Below, piece by piece: positions 60,084 to 64,000 of a stretch of 64,000 nt of DNA; position 1 is the first letter of the stretch, and every line of letters begins with the position of its first letter. The DNA comes from Streptomyces globosus (lineage in GTDB: Bacteria; Actinomycetota; Actinomycetes; Streptomycetales; Streptomycetaceae). The stretch is taken from the NCBI RefSeq assembly GCF_003325375.1, contig NZ_CP030862.1, positions 4,901,501-4,965,500 of the forward strand, in the 5' to 3' direction. Below the pieces are notes generated by a model. The model saw nothing but the letters and a program-made list of their open reading frames with translations, did no database searches and had not been told where the DNA came from. The position numbers and the translations under genes were made by a program.

Positions 60084-61532
60084 ATGACCGTCAAGATCCG
60101 TGATCTCCGCCCGCTCGATCCCGCCGACGTGGAGGCCGTCGTACGGGTGCGCCGTGCGGCGCTGCCGTTCATGATCTCCACCCCCGCCGGGGTCGCCTTC
60201 GAGCTGGCCTCCGCCCCCGCCGCGCGGCACGCGCGGATCCTCGTCGCCGAGGACGGCGCGGGGCTGGTGGTCGGGACGGCCCAGACCGGCATCGTCCACG
60301 ACAGCGCCGAGCCGGGCCGGGCCTTCGTCAACGCCCAGGTGGACCCGGCGCACCGGCGCCGCGGGGCGGGGACGGCGCTGCTGCGCGCGGCCGAGAAGCA
60401 CCTGGCCGCCTGCGGAGCCGCGGAGGTGTACGCCTGGGTGCTGGACGAGGAGCCGGCACGGGCGTTCGCCGAGCGGCACGGCTACCGGTCGGGCCGCTCC
60501 GCGCACTTCCTGCGCCTGGACCTGTCCGCGGCCGTACTGCCCCCGGCCCCCGCCGAACTGCCCGCGGGCGTCGAGCTGCGCCCCGGTTCGGCGTTCGCGG
60601 ACGACCCGCGCCCGCTGTTCGAGGCGGACGCGGCGGCCTCCGCGGACGAGCCGGGCGACGTACCGCTGCTGCTGGAGGACTACGAGGACTGGCTGCGGAC
60701 CGTCTGGCACGACCCGGAGCTCGACAGGGAGCTGACCTCGGTCGTGGTGGTGGACGGGGCCGTCGCCGCGTTCACCGCGGCCCGCACCGACGGGGCCGCG
60801 CGCTACGGCTCGGCGATGACCGGCACCGCGCAGGCCTTCCGCGGGCGGGGCCTGGCCAAACTCGCCAAGGCGGACTCGCTGCGCCGGGCCCGCGCGGCCG
60901 GCTACCGGGAGGCCTTCACCGGCAACGACACCGGGAACGGGCCGATGCTCGCCGTCAACGAGTGGTTCGGGTACGAGGTCTGCGCGACGGAGGTCCGCTA
61001 CGCGAAGCCGCTGCCCGGCCCCGCGGACGGCCCCGCGGACGGGGGCGGCGCCGCGGAGGACGTGTCCGTGGCCCTCTCGAAGGCGGGCCGCACCAAGATC
61101 CGCTACCCGGCCCGGGTGCTGTCCGACGACGGCGACCGGATCACCGTCCGCGCCCGGTGGGCGGCCGACGGCGTCCGCGACTTCGGCTTCGTCCGCTTCG
61201 AGCCGGGCGACGTCTTCACCGAGCACTACTGGCGCTCGCGCTGGTACGCGGTGAAGGAGGTGCGCACCGGAGGCGGCGCCCTGAAGGGCTGGTACTGCGA
61301 CATCACGCGCCCGGCGGCGGTCGCGGGCGGCGAGATCCGCGTCGAGGACCTCGACCTCGACCTGTGGGTCTCGGCGGACGCGTCGGCCGTCCTGCGCCTG
61401 GACGAGGACGAGTTCGCGGCGAGCGGGCTGGCCGCCCGCGATCCGGAGGCCGCCGCCGAGGCCGTCCGCGCGCTGGACGCCCTCGACCGGCAGGCCCGCA
61501 CCGCGGAGGGCCTCCGCGCCCTGCTCCTCTGA
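60084..61532 (+). CDS. Tandem GNAT acetyltransferase fused to DUF402 domain
   Basis: This 482-residue protein joins three domains: a first GNAT domain (about 1-150, with the acetyl-CoA loop VDPAHRRRGAGTALL), a second GNAT domain (about 165-310, AQAFRGRGLAKLAKADSLRRA and NEWFGYEV), and a C-terminal DUF402 domain (about 330-470). The DUF402 part shows TEHYWRSRWYAVKEV and LKGWYCDITRP with the acidic metal site VEDLDLDLWV. DUF402 enzymes such as FomD hydrolyse nucleotide-linked phosphates. TACGGT ends 6 nt before the ATG (leaderless-type). The fusion suggests two sequential modifications of one small molecule. Confidence 0.82.
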   Translation: MTVKIRDLRPLDPADVEAVVRVRRAALPFMISTPAGVAFELASAPAARHARILVAEDGAGLVVGTAQTGIVHDSAEPGRAFVNAQVDPAHRRRGAGTALLRAAEKHLAACGAAEVYAWVLDEEPARAFAERHGYRSGRSAHFLRLDLSAAVLPPAPAELPAGVELRPGSAFADDPRPLFEADAAASADEPGDVPLLLEDYEDWLRTVWHDPELDRELTSVVVVDGAVAAFTAARTDGAARYGSAMTGTAQAFRGRGLAKLAKADSLRRARAAGYREAFTGNDTGNGPMLAVNEWFGYEVCATEVRYAKPLPGPADGPADGGGAAEDVSVALSKAGRTKIRYPARVLSDDGDRITVRARWAADGVRDFGFVRFEPGDVFTEHYWRSRWYAVKEVRTGGGALKGWYCDITRPAAVAGGEIRVEDLDLDLWVSADASAVLRLDEDEFAASGLAARDPEAAAEAVRALDALDRQARTAEGLRALLL

Positions 61533-61561
61533 CCCGGACCGGCCGGCCCGCCGCGGGCGGC

Positions 61562-62431
61562 TCAGTCGAAGACCGAGGCGCAGGTGGTCGGTTCGGCGTT
61601 CGCCGGGTCGAGGGCGTTGAGCGCCTCGTGCCAGGCGATCCGGTCGGTGAGTGCGATGGTGAGGTGCTCGGAGAAGTCCAGGGGGCACAGGTCCTGGAGG
61701 ACGACGTTGCGCACCTGGGACCCGGGGCCCTGGAGGAACCCGCTGCGGTAGGGGGTGACCACCTGGTCGTACCTGGTGGCGATCACCGTGTACCGGACGC
61801 CGGGCACGGTGTCGCCGGGCGCGTTGAGCTTGGCGAGGAAGGGCGATCCGGCGATCTGGTCGGCGAGCGCGGGCGTCTTCGTGCTGATCAGCTCCTCGGC
61901 GCCGGGGAAGTAGGGCAGCAGCTTGGTGAGCCCGCTCAGGGTGGTGCCGTGGTTGTCGGGGGCCAGGCCGACCAGGGCGTTGACCTTGTCGGCGCCGCCG
62001 AGGAACTTCAGGTAGTAGTTCGGCATCATGCCGCCCTGGGAGTGGCCGACGATGTCGACCTTCCGCGCCCCGGTCGCGCCGAGCACCCGGTCGACGTACG
62101 CGGAGAGCTGCTCGGCGGACTTGTCGACGGGGCCGAGCCCGTGGAAGAAGGGCACGCCGGGGAGCTGGCCGTAGTCGAGGGAGAAGACGCAGTACCCGCG
62201 GTGGACGAGGTAGGGGGCGAACCCGAGCCAGTTGTCGACGGAGTTGCCGAGGGTGCCGTGGACGAGGACGACGGGCCGGGGGTGGGCGGCGGAGGGCTTG
62301 CAGGAGAAGTCGTTCCAGCCGCGGCTGGGGCCGGTGGCGGCGGCCTGGGCGGTTCCGGAGGGGGCGGCGAGTGCGGCGGCGGTGAGGAGGAGGACGGCCA
62401 GCGGGCGGAGCAGGCGTCGCCAGGGCAGCAT
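61562..62431 (-). CDS. Secreted lipase/esterase (alpha/beta hydrolase)
   Basis: This 289-residue enzyme has a signal peptide (about 1-31). PVVLVHGTLGNSVDNWLG supplies the oxyanion HG motif, VDIVGHSQGGMMPNYYL the nucleophile Ser, and a late FSEHLTIALTD the probable His. It resembles lipase class 2 proteins of Streptomyces. AAGGAGAT precedes the ATG. A CRP-like palindrome (62482-62495) and two TACC-n5-GTAA boxes lie upstream, so carbon-source or lipid control is likely. Confidence 0.9.
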   Translation of the reverse strand: MLPWRRLLRPLAVLLLTAAALAAPSGTAQAAATGPSRGWNDFSCKPSAAHPRPVVLVHGTLGNSVDNWLGFAPYLVHRGYCVFSLDYGQLPGVPFFHGLGPVDKSAEQLSAYVDRVLGATGARKVDIVGHSQGGMMPNYYLKFLGGADKVNALVGLAPDNHGTTLSGLTKLLPYFPGAEELISTKTPALADQIAGSPFLAKLNAPGDTVPGVRYTVIATRYDQVVTPYRSGFLQGPGSQVRNVVLQDLCPLDFSEHLTIALTDRIAWHEALNALDPANAEPTTCASVFD

Positions 62432-62481
62432 CAGGTGATCTCCTTGCGGGTCAAGGGGAAGAGACGTGGGGGTTCAATCCC

Positions 62482-62495
62482 GTGATCCGGATCAC
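62482..62495. promoter_or_regulatory. CRP-like palindrome GTGATCCGGATCAC
   Basis: This is a perfect 14-bp palindrome 51-64 bp upstream of the lipase ATG. With its flanks it matches TGTGA-n6-TCACA except for the first base. It is a plausible Crp-family site. Confidence 0.6.
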
Positions 62496-62517
62496 AAGGG
62501 GTGCTGCTCACGCCAAA

Positions 62518-62557
62518 TTACGGGCGGGTAGCAATACAGGGAAGTTACGCGTCGGTA
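62518..62557. promoter_or_regulatory. Paired TTACG-n4-GGTA boxes
   Basis: TTACGGGCGGGTA (62518) and TTACGCGTCGGTA (62545) are direct repeats 27 bp apart. Each reads on the minus strand as a TAC...GTAA dyad. They lie in an unusually A/T-rich stretch, between the lipase and polymerase genes, that may hold the lipase promoter. Confidence 0.5.
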
Positions 62558-62596
62558 AAAAAATCAGGTGTCGACTGCGCCCCGACCGCTCCCCCG

Positions 62597-63706
62597 CTAG
62601 GCCGCGAGCGTGCCGCGAGCAATGGCGTGCGGACCGAAGCGCGCCCGCACCCGGTCGGCGACCGCCTCCAGACGCCGCGCCTTCTCGTCCTCGGGGTCGA
62701 AGCTCAGCTGGTGGGCCGCCCGGTCGGCCGGGGCGAGCTCCTCGACCCGCAGCGACAGCGCCCGTACGCGGGCCCGCTGGAGGCCGAGCGCCGCGTACAG
62801 GGCGTAGGCCGCGGCGGTCAAGTCGGCGGAGTGCGAGGTGGGTTCGGCCAGGGTCCTCGTACGGGTGAGGCCGGTGCGGTCGGCGCAGCGCACGGTGAGG
62901 GAGACGGCCCGGCAGACCTGTCCGCGGGCGCGGAGGAGCGCGCCGAGCTCCTCGGTCAGCGAGAGCAGCGCGCGGCGGTGCCGTACGGGGTCCAGCTCGT
63001 CGCGGGCGAAGGGCCGCTCGGCGGCCAGGGAGCGGGCCGCGGCGCCGGGCCGGACCGGGGTGCGGTCGATGCCGAGGGCGCGTTCGTGCACCTCGCGGCC
63101 GGCCCGGGCGCCGAGGAGGCGGCGCAGGAGGGCGGGCGGCGCGGCGGCGACGCGGCCGACCGAGTCGAGGCCGTACGCGCACAGGGTGCGGGCCGCCTTG
63201 GGGCCGACGCCGTGGAGGGCGGCGACGGGCCTGCGGTCCAGGAACTCCCGTACCGCGCCCGGGTCCGGGCCGACGCGGACGGTCCCCCCGCAGGGGGCCC
63301 CGGCGGCGGCCATCCGGGCCAGCATCGGGTTGCCTGCGATGCCGATCGCGCAGTCGACGCCGTACCGGGCGAGGGCGCGGACCCGTATCAGGGCGGCCAG
63401 TTCGGGGGCGCTGCGGCCGAAGTAGCGCAGGGCGCCGCGGACGTCGAGGAGCGCGGTGTCGGGCGGGGCCGGCTGCACGAGGGGGGTGAGCTCGCCGAGC
63501 AGTTCGAGCAGGCCGGTGTAGAGCGGGGCGCCGAGCGGCTCCCCGTCCAGCCGGCGCATGCGGACGCACAGCACGGTGGCGCCGGCGGCGGGCTCCGGGC
63601 CGGCTGCGGGCGCGGGCCCGGCGGCCGGCTGCCCGGCCACCCCGCGCTGCCCGGTCATCCCGCGCCCGGTCATCCCGCGCTGCCCGGTCACCCCGCGCCC
63701 GGTCAT
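62597..63706 (-). CDS. Y-family DNA polymerase-like protein (ImuB-type, non-catalytic)
   Basis: This 369-residue protein has Y-family polymerase layout: YGVDCAIGIAGNPMLARMAA (palm/fingers), VAALHGVGPKAARTLCAYGLDSVGRVA (HhH thumb) and a little-finger domain. It ends with HQLSFD, a beta-clamp-binding-like motif. The catalytic aspartates are missing: VDMDxF is replaced by CVRMRRL and the SIDE block by LLDVRG. This is typical of ImuB, the mutasome bridging partner of DnaE2. The N-terminus begins with MTGRG/VTGQRG repeats. The ATG at 63706 overlaps the upstream gene's stop (ATGA). Confidence 0.8.
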   Translation of the reverse strand: MTGRGVTGQRGMTGRGMTGQRGVAGQPAAGPAPAAGPEPAAGATVLCVRMRRLDGEPLGAPLYTGLLELLGELTPLVQPAPPDTALLDVRGALRYFGRSAPELAALIRVRALARYGVDCAIGIAGNPMLARMAAAGAPCGGTVRVGPDPGAVREFLDRRPVAALHGVGPKAARTLCAYGLDSVGRVAAAPPALLRRLLGARAGREVHERALGIDRTPVRPGAAARSLAAERPFARDELDPVRHRRALLSLTEELGALLRARGQVCRAVSLTVRCADRTGLTRTRTLAEPTSHSADLTAAAYALYAALGLQRARVRALSLRVEELAPADRAAHQLSFDPEDEKARRLEAVADRVRARFGPHAIARGTLAA

Positions 63707-63712
63707 CCCGCG
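63634..63712 (-). repeat. 15-18-bp tandem repeats at the polymerase N-terminus
   Basis: Five variants of CCCGGTCATCCCGCGC alternate 15- and 18-bp units and encode MTGRG / MTGQRG repeats. They span the start codon, so copy-number change would alter the N-terminus. Confidence 0.8.
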
Positions 63713-64000
63713 CTCCCCGGGCTCGCGTGCCACAGCCGGCGCCCCGTCGCCGCGCCCTCCCCGGCCGGCCGGAGGTCCGCCCACGGGTTCATCTCGTAGC
63801 CCGTGGGCAGGTGGACCCGGCGGCCGCCGGAGGGGTCGGCGCCGGCCTCCCCGCCGGCGGGCGGGCCGGCGGGCTCGGCGAGCCGCTGCGCGACGGCGTC
63901 CAGCCCGCCGGCCTCGCGCAGTTCGACCAGTTCGGCCAGGTTCCAGGCGGCCGAGGCGACCACGCTCAGGCTCTGCGGGCCGCGGCGCTGCACGACGCCT
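63703..64000 (-). CDS. Partial gene upstream of the polymerase, unknown function
   Basis: The reading frame continues past the right edge, although a GTG at 63993 could be its start (96 residues). Visible features are a helix QSLSVVASAAWNLAELVELREAGG and a C-terminal GYEMNPWADLRPAGEG. It is coupled to the ImuB-like gene by an ATGA overlap. It may be the small partner that sits before imuB in Streptomyces mutasome loci, but no RecA/ImuA-type motif is visible in this part. Confidence 0.6.
   Translation of the reverse strand, partial: GVVQRRGPQSLSVVASAAWNLAELVELREAGGLDAVAQRLAEPAGPPAGGEAGADPSGGRRVHLPTGYEMNPWADLRPAGEGAATGRRLWHASPGSAG

Noticed and set aside
1..64000. CRISPR arrays, insertion sequences, prophage or a secondary-metabolite cluster
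   Set aside because: No regularly spaced repeats with unique spacers, no transposase, integrase or phage genes, and no PKS/NRPS or other scaffold enzymes were seen.

Overview
The window is chromosomal DNA from a Streptomyces or close relative. Base composition is very GC-rich with strong G/C in third codon positions, and there are many GTG starts and 4-bp GTGA/ATGA gene overlaps. The gene content is lineage-typical: chaplins, mycothiol ligase MshC, a ParJ-like PAC2 protein, an F420-type LLM oxidoreductase, a LAxTG (class E type) sorting signal and DUF5703/DUF5925 proteins. From memory, the order parJ-mshC-PI3K-like-DUF3090-phosphatase, then the chaplins, hmgA, a secreted esterase and the Y-family polymerase matches the SCO1662 to SCO1738 stretch of S. 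coelicolor. The window therefore looks like conserved core chromosome rather than an island. No biosynthetic cluster, prophage, transposase or CRISPR array was found.

Layout. 0-5 kb: parJ-like gene, mshC, then a conserved trio (PI3K-like kinase, DUF3090 zinc protein, histidine phosphatase). 5-11.6 kb: ferritin-like protein, LLM oxidoreductase, aldo/keto reductase coupled to a degenerate RecD2-like protein, and two small conserved genes. 11.6-14.5 kb: two chaplins (one with a collagen-like stalk and sorting signal), an M20 peptidase and tRNA-Leu(GAG). 14.6-24.1 kb: two APC permeases, a helical-repeat-like protein, ASCH, FAD dehydrogenase, NUDIX, paired DUF202 membrane proteins, a His-rich metal-binding-like protein and an MBL hydrolase. 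24.2-29.8 kb: phosphotransferase plus acyl-CoA dehydrogenase, convergent with SDR, acyl-CoA ligase and a TetR regulator. 29.8-36.4 kb: NamZ-like muramidase, alpha/beta hydrolase, zinc-ribbon protein, SoxR, MaoC hydratase and two TetR regulators. 36.4-43.7 kb: alcohol and aldehyde dehydrogenases, citrate-type transporter, molybdopterin oxidoreductase and TetR. 43.7-48.9 kb: a three-gene envelope operon (beta-helix protein, cupredoxin-like repeat protein, polytopic membrane protein). 49-64 kb: hmgA, GntR, orphan type ISP C-terminal-type protein, TetR/CoA-transferase pair, Ser/Thr kinase, SGNH esterase, DUF5925 ATPase, GntR, a GNAT-GNAT-DUF402 fusion, secreted lipase, ImuB-like polymerase and a partial gene at the edge.

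Three sets stand out as possible undescribed systems. The first is the kinase/zinc-protein/phosphatase trio beside mshC. The second is the split ACAD11-like phosphotransferase-dehydrogenase pair with ligase, SDR and TetR, a candidate hydroxy-acid catabolic module. The third is the translationally coupled beta-helix/cupredoxin/membrane operon. In addition, at least fifteen genes have a TANNNT hexamer 6-8 nt before the start codon and usually no Shine-Dalgarno sequence, which suggests widespread leaderless transcription. Several promoters carry repeated operator-like motifs.

All family calls rest on reading motifs by eye. No database search was run, so domain boundaries are approximate and locus correspondences are from memory.
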